Shown here piece by piece: positions 1 through 6,770 of a stretch of DNA of 7,855 bases (within the stretch, counting starts at the first letter, position 1; each line of letters opens with the position of its first letter). The notes under the pieces were generated by a model. It was not told the origin of the DNA and made no database searches. It saw only the letters and a list, made by a program, of their open reading frames with translations. A program made the translations under genes and the position numbers. This DNA comes from Desulforhopalus sp. (GTDB taxonomy: Bacteria > Desulfobacterota > Desulfobulbia > Desulfobulbales > Desulfocapsaceae). The DNA lies in assembly GCA_023231425.1 (NCBI GenBank), contig JALNVI010000097.1, forward strand, positions 1-7,855. The letters run 5' to 3'.

Positions 1-3
1 AAT

Positions 4-1209
4 ATGAATCATATAAACATGGATGATAAGTCCGTTGTCGTAATCCTGGGCATGCATCGCAGTGGTACCAGTGTTCTTGCGCGCTGTATGAAGGTCTTCG
101 GATTTTCGCTCGGTAACAAGCTGCTGCCTGCACAGGCAGATAATCCCAAAGGATTTTTTGAAGATGAGGAGATTGTAAATCTCAACAAGGAGATGCTTGC
201 CTCCCTTGGTTCCAGCTGGGAGAAGATTAGTATTATTCATGAAGAGGAAGTGCGATCACTGTATGGTACAGAGTTCTTTTCATGCGCTGTACAACTGATA
301 GAAAAACGTCTGCAGTCTTTTCCCCATTTTGCTGTTAAGGACCCTCGCTTCGTCCTTTTGCTGCCATTTTGGAAAAAGGTGTTCGCGAGTTGTAATATTC
401 CCGTAAAATATGTCATCCCCGTGCGTAACCCGATCAGTGTCGCCGCGTCGCTGAAGAAACGTAATGGCATGGAGCTCGGACAGGGAATTCAGCTCTGGCT
501 GGCGTATGTCCTTGCCAGCTTTCGTTACTCCGACGGAGAGACCCGAGTTGTTGTTGATTATGATATGCTTCTGGAAAATTCGTCAAAAGAGATCTCCCGA
601 ATTTCTTCTGCTCTGCATCTCCCTCTGGATGGGGAAAAACTGCATTGTTTTCAAGAGGAATTTCTTGATCATAATCTTCGGCACACAGCCGTGGATCTGC
701 AATCTCTTCGCGGGCATCTGGAATGTCCAGAAATGGCTGGTGATCTCTATCAACTGCTGTTGAAGGTGAGTGCAGATGAACTGATTCTTGAATCTCCAGA
801 GGTGAAAAATAGAATTACTGCATTGATAAAAGAGTTTATGTGGCAGGAAATTTATCACCGACTTGCTGAGAACCAGACAACTCGAGATGCTCTCCAATTG
901 GTGCAGGGAAAAAATAAAAATTTAGAATTGTCACTTGAAGCTGCTGTAACCGAAAAAGAAGCCCTGGAGAAAAAAAATAGTGCCTTAATGGAACAGATTG
1001 ACATTGCACATGAACAGATTGACACTGCACATGAACAGATTGGAATTTTGCGTAAACAAGTTGAAATGGTTTCCCTGGAGAGAGACAGGATTACAGGTGA
1101 ATTAGAACGGGCGACCCAGAGATACAAGATAATTGAAGGAAGCACAATTTGGACGATGACGTCACCTGTTCGTAAAATTATGGACAGGCTGAAAAAAAAA
1201 GTGGATTGA
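4..1209 (+). CDS. Sulfotransferase-family protein with C-terminal coiled coil
   Basis: This 401-residue protein probably transfers sulfate from PAPS to a glycan or another acceptor in the cytoplasm. Seen in the sequence: residues 16-23 (GMHRSGTS) form the P-loop-like 5'-phosphosulfate-binding motif after a hydrophobic strand (VVVIL). VKDPRF at 111-116 is typical of this bacterial subgroup. VRNPISVAASL at 140-150 fits the 3'-phosphate-binding strand-helix with Arg141 and a downstream Ser. The sulfotransferase part ends near residue 285. Residues 286-375 are rich in Glu, Lys, Gln and Leu and look like a coiled coil, containing a duplicated heptad. The tail GSTIWTMTSPVRKIMDRLKKK resembles a tail often found on polysaccharide-locus proteins with such coils. 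The start is taken at the first ATG; Met6 (base 19) is an alternative, and the ribosome binding site lies outside the window. A run of nine A sits three codons before the stop. Acceptor unknown; the fold assignment is fairly sure. Confidence 0.85.
   Translation: MNHINMDDKSVVVILGMHRSGTSVLARCMKVFGFSLGNKLLPAQADNPKGFFEDEEIVNLNKEMLASLGSSWEKISIIHEEEVRSLYGTEFFSCAVQLIEKRLQSFPHFAVKDPRFVLLLPFWKKVFASCNIPVKYVIPVRNPISVAASLKKRNGMELGQGIQLWLAYVLASFRYSDGETRVVVDYDMLLENSSKEISRISSALHLPLDGEKLHCFQEEFLDHNLRHTAVDLQSLRGHLECPEMAGDLYQLLLKVSADELILESPEVKNRITALIKEFMWQEIYHRLAENQTTRDALQLVQGKNKNLELSLEAAVTEKEALEKKNSALMEQIDIAHEQIDTAHEQIGILRKQVEMVSLERDRITGELERATQRYKIIEGSTIWTMTSPVRKIMDRLKKKVD
991..1043 (+). repeat. 21-base tandem repeat in the sulfotransferase coiled coil
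   Basis: A 21-base unit starting GAACAGATTGAC occurs at 991-1011 and 1012-1032 with one mismatch (ATT versus ACT), then partly at 1033-1043. It encodes EQIDIAH, EQIDTAH and EQIG, so each unit is exactly one coiled-coil heptad and the array lengthens the coil without changing the frame. Confidence 0.9.
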
Positions 1210-1233
1210 TATAATGTCAGGTTGGCAGGATCA

Positions 1234-1276
1234 GGACAGACAGGAACCTTGAAGAAGTGAGCTGGCTGTCTTGTCC
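1234..1276 (+). repeat. Imperfect inverted repeat after the sulfotransferase stop
   Basis: GGACAGACAG (1234-1243) can pair with CTGTCTTGTCC (1266-1276), giving ten pairs with one bulged base and a 22-base loop. It starts 25 bases after the stop codon, where a terminator could sit, but there is no T-run after it. It may be a weak or factor-dependent terminator, a leftover end of a mobile element, or chance. Confidence 0.25.
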
Positions 1277-1342
1277 CATTATCAATTGGTTGTGTTTTTG
1301 CAAAATTTCGATACAATTCCGCATGTTATGCTGCTGTTATTG

Positions 1343-2320
1343 TCAAAGCGAAAACGGTTTATATACCAACATGGAATAATACAAATTCTCCATATTCCCG
1401 ATGGAAAATTTCTGAAATTTACGATAGACCTTTTCCTGAATTATTTCTTGGTCCTGAATCATCTCTGACAGGCAGCCTGAAACAAGAGGGCAACGTAGCT
1501 GCCGGGTTGGATTAATCAGGAGTTTTCTGTCAGACCATAAATTGTGATCGAGGTGGTAACCCTTGTTTTTCAGAGTCTTCAACGCTTTATTCTCGATCTT
1601 CCACCTGGCGTGAGCCCCCTGCATAAAAGGAAAGACATTTTCCTCCGTGATCGTCAAATCGCTAATCGAGGCGAATGCTGCATCTTCCCGTCTTGCTGTT
1701 CTCTTCCCCGTACTCAACAAAGGTCCCTTTTTTATCCTGATGTGATTTATTGAGGGACACATTGTAAACGACATGAAAACAAGGGGCTGAATGGGGTTTA
1801 TCCTGTTTAGTTCCCGTAAGGTCCATGACCTCTCCCCTGGCAACGGAATTGTCCACGTACTGGAAAACGGAACTGGATGGTTTCCGGTGGCAGGACAATG
1901 ACTATGGTGAACAACAGTCACGTTGACCGTCTGAAGATCATACTTGACCTTCAGACGGCTATTCCTTGTTGGCAGGCCGTTGAACTATCGGAAATTCAAG
2001 GGAAATGACCTGTGCTGTCGAAATTGAAGAGGCAGCAGTCTTTCATAAAGACAAATTTCTCCAAAACTTTGCCGCGTGGCGATTGTTGGTGGACCCCATC
2101 GAGAATCCCCTGCATCAAGGTCTCATAGGAAAGACTGCCTATGCCATCTCTGATCATGAGATGGGGCTGCTATATCTCTGCTATGTCTTCATTTATCAAA
2201 AACGAGTAACGGGGATTCTTTATCGAAAACATGGCAAAGCCAGCCATAGGTGAATCGACAAGAGTGTTAGTAAATCTGGTCACAAATCCCTGTAAAGTCG
2301 GTGGCCATGGAGGTTTTACG
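1343..2320 (-). pseudogene. Decayed DDE transposase (IS4/IS5-like fold), copy A
   Basis: Conceptual translation of the minus strand recovers a transposase in order, but across at least three frames. From about 2290 to 1996 one frame gives MAGFAMFSIKNP, then GKVLEKFVFMKDCCLFNFDS followed by TGHF; the Asp in FDSTGHF aligns with the first catalytic Asp of the family (usually DGTGYF). This frame has an internal TAG at 2170-2172 and a TGA at 1996-1998. A second frame, about 1860-1690, gives VSLNKSHQDKKGTFVEYGEE. A third, about 1690 to the TGA at 1343-1345, gives LTITEENVF, then ARWKIENKALKTLKNKGYHL, matching the conserved ARWKIENETFNTLKNQGYHF region with the catalytic Glu. It ends in IGNMENLYYSML, like the usual C-terminus. 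About 20 residues appear missing between LDGV and GKVLEKF. Not functional. The family is clear; the formal IS group is not resolved. Confidence 0.8.
1927..1958. repeat. Perfect 10-bp inverted repeat resembling a paired neisserial uptake sequence
   Basis: CCGTCTGAAG (1927-1936) and CTTCAGACGG (1949-1958) are exact inverted copies around a 12-base loop. The right arm plus the next base (1950-1959, TTCAGACGGC) is the exact complement of GCCGTCTGAA, the core neisserial DNA uptake sequence; the left arm (1926-1935, ACCGTCTGAA) differs at one base. No T-run follows on either strand. It lies in the most degraded part of transposase remnant A, where no frame is recognisable. Confidence 0.6.
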
Positions 2321-2402
2321 AAAATTCCTTTAACAAATTACGCTGGTGCAGTGTTTCTGCGGTGCCTGGGAACTGCTGTTTGCAAGAGATATTTGTATCA
2401 CC

Positions 2403-5400
2403 TTACTGCGAGTGAGGAGCAAAAAGGATCGCACTCGCGGGTAGTGGTGCGCTCATTTTTACTTCATGGAGGGCCTTGGAGAGGATTTTGGAGTTGTTTT
2501 TGTCATCTTCATTCAGGCAGTGGCAGAAGCGGTTGAGTTTCAGCCCGTAGAGCTTTTCAAGTTTGTCGATGATCTGTGGGCTTCGGGTTGTAAAACGTGA
2601 GGCGTGGACAAGGGACTGGTAAACGTCATTCTCCGCCGTTGTTTGTGGTTTCGCGCGAAAGGTGTCGAGCTGGTCGAGATGCATCAGGCAGGGGTGCAGC
2701 TGCATGATGTTGTTGCGAAACCAGAAGATCTTGGCTGCCGTGGTGTCGTCGGTACAGATAGCATCAAACCAACCATCAGCCTTTGTGGAGACCTCACTGA
2801 AGGCATGATTCCCGGCGACGGCAAAAGAGTGGATTTCTCCCAGATCTTCAAGATGGCGTACGAGGCGGAGAAGCGGATTTTCTTTCCTTGGGTGATCGGC
2901 AAAGATGAGCAGAAGCCGCAATCGGTCAACCTGGGGAGGGATGTATGACACAGTGAAGGGCTGCGGCCAGTGGCTGGCGTTCAAGGAGACTCGTGGAGGG
3001 AACGCAAGGGTGTAATCATCTTTATTGAGAGTGAGGCCTGGATTGTAGGCGGGGTCATGATACCAGACATCTGTCCACTGTTTCTTCAGCAGAGATATTT
3101 CATTCCAAAAACGGCGTTTCTTTTCAGGCGTGTCTTCGTGACCACGGGTGACGGATTCGTGGTGGTAGAGTTTTGCCGAGGGGGTGTAAACATTTCGCAG
3201 ACCGTGTTGTCTAAGCTTGAGGCAGAAGTCCACATCATTATAGCCGACAGCAAAGTCCTCCTCGTTGAGACCGCCGACGATGTTGTAGTTTTCTTTACGG
3301 ACAGCGAGGCAGGCTCCGGTAACTGAGCTGCAGGTGTGGTGGAGACGGGGAAGGTCGAACCAGATTATCCCCTCTTCCGGGACTCCCGCACAGACGTGGG
3401 CTGCACATCCGCCCATGCCAAGAACTACGCCGGCGTGCTGGCGCGTGTGGTTGGAGTAGAGCAGGCAGGCCCCGACGGCGCCAACTCCGGGCTGCATGGC
3501 AAGAGTTGCCATCTCAGTGAGCCAGCTCGGAGCAATAACTTCTGTGTCATTGTTGAGCAGCAGCAGAACCTCTCCCTTTGCCTCGGCGGCAGCACGGTTA
3601 TTGAGGCGCGAGTAGTTGAAAGGGGCATTGTCGCGTAACAGGCGGATATTTTCCCGTTGTGCGAATTCTTCAAAAAGGGAGAGGGCGTCGGGGGCGTCTG
3701 AGCCGTTATCCACGAGGATAATTTCCCAGGCGGGGTAATCGGTTTTTTCGATGATGCTGTTGATGCAGGTTCGCACCAGTTCCGCGGCGTTACGGGTGGG
3801 GATTATGATGGAGACCAGCGGCGGTTCGAGGGGCTGAGAGAATTGGGCAAGGTGCATGTCCCCGGCTGCGGAATGGAGACCGATCTGGCAGGGAATGCCA
3901 CGTCTTCGCAGGGATTCGTTACGGGCCTTTTGCGAAGCGCGGATAGCGTAGGGTTTTGCCTCGATGTCTCCGGCTGTGCTGCCGGGGATGATGCGCCAGT
4001 GATAGAGGATTCGCGGGATGTGGACGACAGCACTTTCAGGAATAAGCTCTGCCACGCGGAGGGCGATATCGTAGTCCTGGGAACCTTCGAAACCAGGGCG
4101 GAAACCGCCGATCCTGTGCAGCAGGTCTGTTCGATAGACGCCGAAGTGAGAGATCATATTGTGTCCGAGGAGCAGCAGCCAGGGGTCGTAGTCGCTTTTG
4201 AGATAGGGGTCGATACGGTGGCCATCGGGGGATATTTTGTCCTCATCAGAATAGAGAATACCCGCATCGGGATGCTCCTGCAGGGTTGCAACAACATGGA
4301 AAAGGGCCTCTTCGGTGATGAGGTCGTCGTGATCAAGCAGGGCGACGTACTCACCGGTGGCCAGTTCCAGTGCGGAGTTTGAGCTGTGGGAGATGTGGCC
4401 ATTTTCTTTGCGGAAGACCACTTTGATTCGGGGATCTTCGTCGGCATAGTGCTGGAGCAGGGCACGTACTTCCGGGTTGGGGGAGGCGTCGTCGGCTATG
4501 CAGAATTCCCAGTTGGTGTAGAGCTGTCGGCGGACGGATTCTATCGCCTCGGTGAGCAGGTTGAGAGGCGGATTGTAAACCGGCATGACTACCGAGATGA
4601 GGGGAGTATGTGTGAATTCGGCAATATGGCGGTGCATCGCCTCCCGGTCGGGATTGATCAGGGAAAAATAGATATCGCACCAGTCTTCATAGTGGCTGGT
4701 GGGGCGGTTATTAATTCCTGAGGCGCAGCTGTCGCGCCCCTCATGGCGGCCGATGAGGAAAAAGTGATGGAAGGGTTCAAGGCCGGTTCCCATAATATCC
4801 GGGTAGCGCAGCCGATAGCGTAAGGTGTTGAAATTCGGCCCGGGGTTCCGGGACATTTTTTCTCCCCAGAGGACAAAGTGCAGGTAGGGGTCGAAGTCGT
4901 TTTTGGTAATGTCCTCATATGTATTGCGATACCAGGCGGCATCAAACCACTGGTTGGGACAGACGTCCTCCTGAATGTGCATTACATAGTGACCAAGAGG
5001 GGGAACGCCCAGCTTTTTCCATGCGTCAGCTTCGGGGTAGTGCTGGCAATACCACTCGGAGTCAAAGAATTCATTGGGCTCAGTTTTCTCACTGAATGCA
5101 GTAACAAGGTAATGCTGAAAGGGATGAATACGGTCCTGCGGATTAAGGAATTGACTGCGGTACCATTCCACGTCAAACCATGGGTTGGGCTGAAGCTGTG
5201 CCATTGCTGGCTGCTGAAGAAAATGAAGGAAGGGGTTAGAGAGATCGTGGCCAGTAAGATGGTAGTGTTCACGGTACCATGTGCCGTCAAAGCAGGGGTT
5301 GGGACTGATGTCCTCCTTCCAGCCTTGGGAAATATAGTGGAGCAGCGGGGATGTATCCAGGGCATCAGCGAGAATACTGTGGCGATACCAGCGGGTGAGA

Positions 5401-5816
5401 AAGTAGGGGTTGGGTTTATTATTCTGAGCTTCACCTTCACGCAAATAATGAAGAAGGGGATTGCCCTCTTCGGCCGCTTCCGGGTATTCAGCAAGATACC
5501 AGGACGTGAAGAAAAAAGGATTCGGGTTGAGTCCGCAGAGGATCCCGCGACGAATGTAGTGGCGGAGAAGGCTTTTTGGAGATGCGGTGCTGTCGCCGAG
5601 CTGACGGCGGTAAAAGTCGGCATCAAAAAGAGGGGTCTTTTCGAGCAGGAGCTCAATCTCCTTTTGCTGTGCGTCGAAGGTTGTCTTGCGAGAGGGATCG
5701 ATAAGCTGGAGGAATCGTCTGGTGAGGCGTCGTGCAGGAAATCCGCTTAAGCGGGGCCAGGAAACGGCTCCGCAGAACATCTGCGGGGAACGGTGGTGGG
5801 GCAGTCGTCTTTTCAT
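2403..5816 (-). CDS. Large glycosyltransferase: N-terminal WY/HYL repeats plus two tandem GT2 domains
   Basis: This 1137-residue protein is predicted to add two sugars to a growing cell-surface glycan, probably on the cytoplasmic side of the inner membrane. Residues 60-365 hold about eight 37-40 residue repeats of the form NPxFDxxWYxxxY...PLLHYLxxG. The first GT2 domain starts at about 405 (PLISVVMPVYNP), with ADDAS, the metal/nucleotide motif DHDD at 495-498, and QDYD at 580-583. The second starts at about 665 (PLVSIIIPTRNA), with VDNGS, NNDTE at 755-759 and NDVD at 860-863. Both catalytic centres look intact. From about 965 (RLRLLLIFADHP) a further alpha/beta segment resembles the start of a GT-B domain and stops early. 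ATG at 5814-5816 is chosen because GGAAG lies five bases upstream and it overlaps an upstream stop (ATGA); a TTG four codons earlier has no such signal. The sugar specificity cannot be read. Confidence 0.92.
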   Translation of the reverse strand: MKRRLPHHRSPQMFCGAVSWPRLSGFPARRLTRRFLQLIDPSRKTTFDAQQKEIELLLEKTPLFDADFYRRQLGDSTASPKSLLRHYIRRGILCGLNPNPFFFTSWYLAEYPEAAEEGNPLLHYLREGEAQNNKPNPYFLTRWYRHSILADALDTSPLLHYISQGWKEDISPNPCFDGTWYREHYHLTGHDLSNPFLHFLQQPAMAQLQPNPWFDVEWYRSQFLNPQDRIHPFQHYLVTAFSEKTEPNEFFDSEWYCQHYPEADAWKKLGVPPLGHYVMHIQEDVCPNQWFDAAWYRNTYEDITKNDFDPYLHFVLWGEKMSRNPGPNFNTLRYRLRYPDIMGTGLEPFHHFFLIGRHEGRDSCASGINNRPTSHYEDWCDIYFSLINPDREAMHRHIAEFTHTPLISVVMPVYNPPLNLLTEAIESVRRQLYTNWEFCIADDASPNPEVRALLQHYADEDPRIKVVFRKENGHISHSSNSALELATGEYVALLDHDDLITEEALFHVVATLQEHPDAGILYSDEDKISPDGHRIDPYLKSDYDPWLLLLGHNMISHFGVYRTDLLHRIGGFRPGFEGSQDYDIALRVAELIPESAVVHIPRILYHWRIIPGSTAGDIEAKPYAIRASQKARNESLRRRGIPCQIGLHSAAGDMHLAQFSQPLEPPLVSIIIPTRNAAELVRTCINSIIEKTDYPAWEIILVDNGSDAPDALSLFEEFAQRENIRLLRDNAPFNYSRLNNRAAAEAKGEVLLLLNNDTEVIAPSWLTEMATLAMQPGVGAVGACLLYSNHTRQHAGVVLGMGGCAAHVCAGVPEEGIIWFDLPRLHHTCSSVTGACLAVRKENYNIVGGLNEEDFAVGYNDVDFCLKLRQHGLRNVYTPSAKLYHHESVTRGHEDTPEKKRRFWNEISLLKKQWTDVWYHDPAYNPGLTLNKDDYTLAFPPRVSLNASHWPQPFTVSYIPPQVDRLRLLLIFADHPRKENPLLRLVRHLEDLGEIHSFAVAGNHAFSEVSTKADGWFDAICTDDTTAAKIFWFRNNIMQLHPCLMHLDQLDTFRAKPQTTAENDVYQSLVHASRFTTRSPQIIDKLEKLYGLKLNRFCHCLNEDDKNNSKILSKALHEVKMSAPLPASAILFAPHSQ
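2408..2438 (-). repeat. Inverted repeat over the last codons of the glycosyltransferase
   Basis: GCGAGTG (2408-2414) and CACTCGC (2432-2438) pair perfectly around a 17-base loop. In the minus-strand transcript the hairpin ends two bases before the TAA (2403-2405). There is no U-tract after it, so it is not a classical terminator. It lies in the stretch where this copy no longer matches the second copy, and may be part of the sequence that gave the gene its present end. Confidence 0.35.
4735..5635 (-). repeat. Array of about eight protein-level NPxFDxxWY repeats
   Basis: Within the large glycosyltransferase, successive units begin PLFDADFY, NPFFFTSWY, NPYFLTRWY, NPCFDGTWY, NPWFDVEWY, NEFFDSEWY, NQWFDAAWY and NFNTLRY. 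Each carries a later HY or HF motif (LLHYLREG, LLHYISQG, FLHFLQ, FQHYL, LGHYV, YLHFVLWG, FHHFFLIG). The units are diverged in DNA sequence, so this is an old duplication maintained at protein level. Similar repeats are known next to glycosyltransferase and methyltransferase domains in bacterial polysaccharide proteins; their role is not established. Confidence 0.85.
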
Positions 5817-5968
5817 GGGGTCTTCCAATGTATAAAAATTACCAGGGAGTCTGGGTATTTGTAGATGTTGTCACGTTTGAGGTGTTCTTCTTGTAACCCC
5901 TTGGATTCATGTAATAAGCGCATAGCCTCTGCAGCAAGCTGAAGAATGCATCTTTGTAAAAATAATAT
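5813..5968 (-). CDS. C-terminal fragment of an unknown upstream gene, ATGA-coupled to the glycosyltransferase
   Basis: The minus strand is open for 51 codons before a TGA at 5813-5815. That TGA overlaps the glycosyltransferase ATG in an ATGA junction, the usual arrangement for translational coupling. The peptide is charged and helix-like in the middle (LAAEAMRLLHESKGLQEEHL) and ends SLVIFIHWKTP. It has no good start: the only internal ATG is at codon 16 and no ribosome binding site is evident. The frame is closed upstream by a TGA at 5969-5971, next to the start of the IS30-like remnant. The simplest reading is the tail of a gene cut off by that insertion. I do not recognise the family, and a chance open frame cannot be excluded. 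Confidence 0.35.
   Translation of the reverse strand: MLFLQRCILQLAAEAMRLLHESKGLQEEHLKRDNIYKYPDSLVIFIHWKTP
5817..5828 (-). promoter_or_regulatory. Ribosome binding site deciding the glycosyltransferase start
   Basis: On the minus strand GGAAG (5826-5822) lies five bases before the ATG at 5816-5814. It favours that ATG over the in-frame TTG at 5828-5826, which would overlap the GGAAG itself and has only AT-rich sequence before it. The match to the consensus is partial. Confidence 0.5.
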
Positions 5969-5972
5969 TCAG

Positions 5973-6230
5973 ATGTATTTGGGAAAAAGTTGTCAATATC
6001 TGAGTTTTACAGAAAGGCACTATATCGAAATAAGTCGAAAAAAAGAAGTGTCTCATAATGAGAGCGTAAGATATCTCGGGTGTTCCCAGGTCACGATTTC
6101 CCGTGTACTACTTCGTAATACCGGCCTGAGCATGATCGGCATAAACAAGCTGATTGCTTGACAGCTGAGCACTATCCCAGAAAGTCCTAATTCGTCAAAT
6201 TTACTGATGAGATCAAGTCTTTGCCTGGTG
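5973..6230 (+). pseudogene. N-terminal remnant of an IS30-like transposase
   Basis: The frame from ATG 5973 reads MYLGKSCQYLSFTERHYIEI, then a helix-turn-helix-like stretch with YLGCSQVTISRVLLRNTG. This matches the IS30 N-terminal pattern (Y..LS..ER..I followed by LG.S..TISRE..RN.G), which binds the element's ends. Near 6131-6137 the frame is lost by one base: after NTGLS the family's continuation is found in the next frame as RHKQADCLTAEHYPRKS, up to a TAA at 6188-6190. FVKFTDEIKSL just beyond that stop may still belong. No catalytic DDE part is visible afterwards, and the last HTH Glu is replaced by Val (SRV). It is a dead 5' fragment; the rest of the element has been deleted. An alternative start at 5946 adds nine residues that do not fit the family. 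Confidence 0.75.
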
Positions 6231-6478
6231 TCTGATTACCCGCAGTTTCTTGCTTAAAATCCAAAGTGATCTCAGATTGATGTTTATACTATCGGCTATG
6301 AAATCAACGTAAAACCGAAGAGTTAACTGCAGTCAGTTGACCAGCAAAAGGTAAATCTGAAGGGAATTATCTGTTGTCCTGGTATCTTTTCAACACGCTA
6401 ATCCATGCGTCTCTGCCGGGATATTTTGAGCAGGGAGCAGGGAGCAGGGAATTCTTACCAGACCCGAAATTATGATTG
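6231..6478. other. Non-coding stretch without a recognisable gene
   Basis: I see no supported gene, RNA or promoter here; stops are frequent in the frames that follow the IS30-like remnant. GTTAACTG (6322-6329) and CAGTTGAC (6334-6341) form a short imperfect inverted repeat, and a 7-base tandem repeat lies at 6428-6450. Confidence 0.6.
6428..6450 (+). repeat. 7-base tandem repeat, 3.3 units
   Basis: GAGCAGG is repeated three times exactly (6428-6448), followed by GA. Seven is not a multiple of three, so unit gain or loss would shift a frame, but no real coding sequence spans it. Confidence 0.9.
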
Positions 6479-6600
6479 CCCATAACTCGACAGAGGCACC
6501 CTTTTTATCCTGATGTGATTTGTGGAGGGAGAGTGCAGCCAGGCACTTTAACACGTTATGTAGTTCTGCCATGCCTGGGAACGGCTCTGGTTACAATAGA
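6479..6600 (-). mobile_element. Second, internally deleted remnant of the copy A transposase
   Basis: The minus strand at about 6535-6479 reads LSLHKSHQDKKGASVELWAI, matching VSLNKSHQDKKGTFVEYGEE of the decayed transposase at 1343-2320. The DNA also matches, for example an exact TATCCTGATGTGATT shared with 1732-1746. Directly beside it, 6558-6600 shares TGCCTGGGAAC and weaker flanking similarity with 2355-2400, which in the other copy lies at the far 5' edge of the element. So the edge and the middle of the element are joined here and most of the rest is lost. It has no coding capacity. Confidence 0.65.
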
Positions 6601-6770
6601 TGTTTTGGTCCCTTGAATAACCAGTCTTTCGTCCATCTTCTTCGTTACATTCAAAAGATTTATCCTCCGACAAAGCGAGGAACGAGACGTCGAGATATCA
6701 ATCATGGCTGTGGTAAATTTCCTCTTGAGCCTCGAATATAAACGAAATACTTGATTATTCAAGGTATCCA
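6601..6770. other. Unassigned sequence between IS remnant and glycosyltransferase pseudogene
   Basis: No gene is supported. On the minus strand the ancestral frame of the second glycosyltransferase copy would run on from HEVKM through this stretch (MDTLNNQVFRLYSRL and onward) to a stop at about 6556. That is a 71-residue tail unrelated to the 16-residue tail of the intact copy. Whether it is an older true C-terminus or read-through is unclear. Confidence 0.4.

Noticed and set aside
1191..1200. A run of nine A in the sulfotransferase as a phase-variation switch
   Set aside because: It lies three codons from the stop, so slippage would change only the tail and leave the enzyme and coil intact.
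2005..2253. An 82-codon plus-strand open frame
   Set aside because: Its complement encodes recognisable transposase sequence (AGFAMFSIKNP, GKVLEKFVF), so the plus-strand reading is a shadow.
1310..2400. Terminal inverted repeats of IS copy A, based on GATACAA near 1309-1315 and its complement near 2393-2399
   Set aside because: Only seven bases agree and the flanks do not pair well; too weak to define the ends of the element.
3843..4382. A 179-codon plus-strand open frame opposite the GT2 domains
   Set aside because: Antisense shadow of conserved GT2 coding sequence, with no recognisable domain.
4878..5750. A 290-codon open frame on the plus strand opposite the repeat region of the glycosyltransferase
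   Set aside because: It lies entirely antisense to a strongly supported gene, and its valine- and glycine-rich translation follows from the complement of the repeated coding sequence. No family features or ribosome binding site were seen.
5826..5828. TTG as the glycosyltransferase start
   Set aside because: The ATG four codons later has a GGAAG at proper spacing and an ATGA overlap; the TTG has neither.
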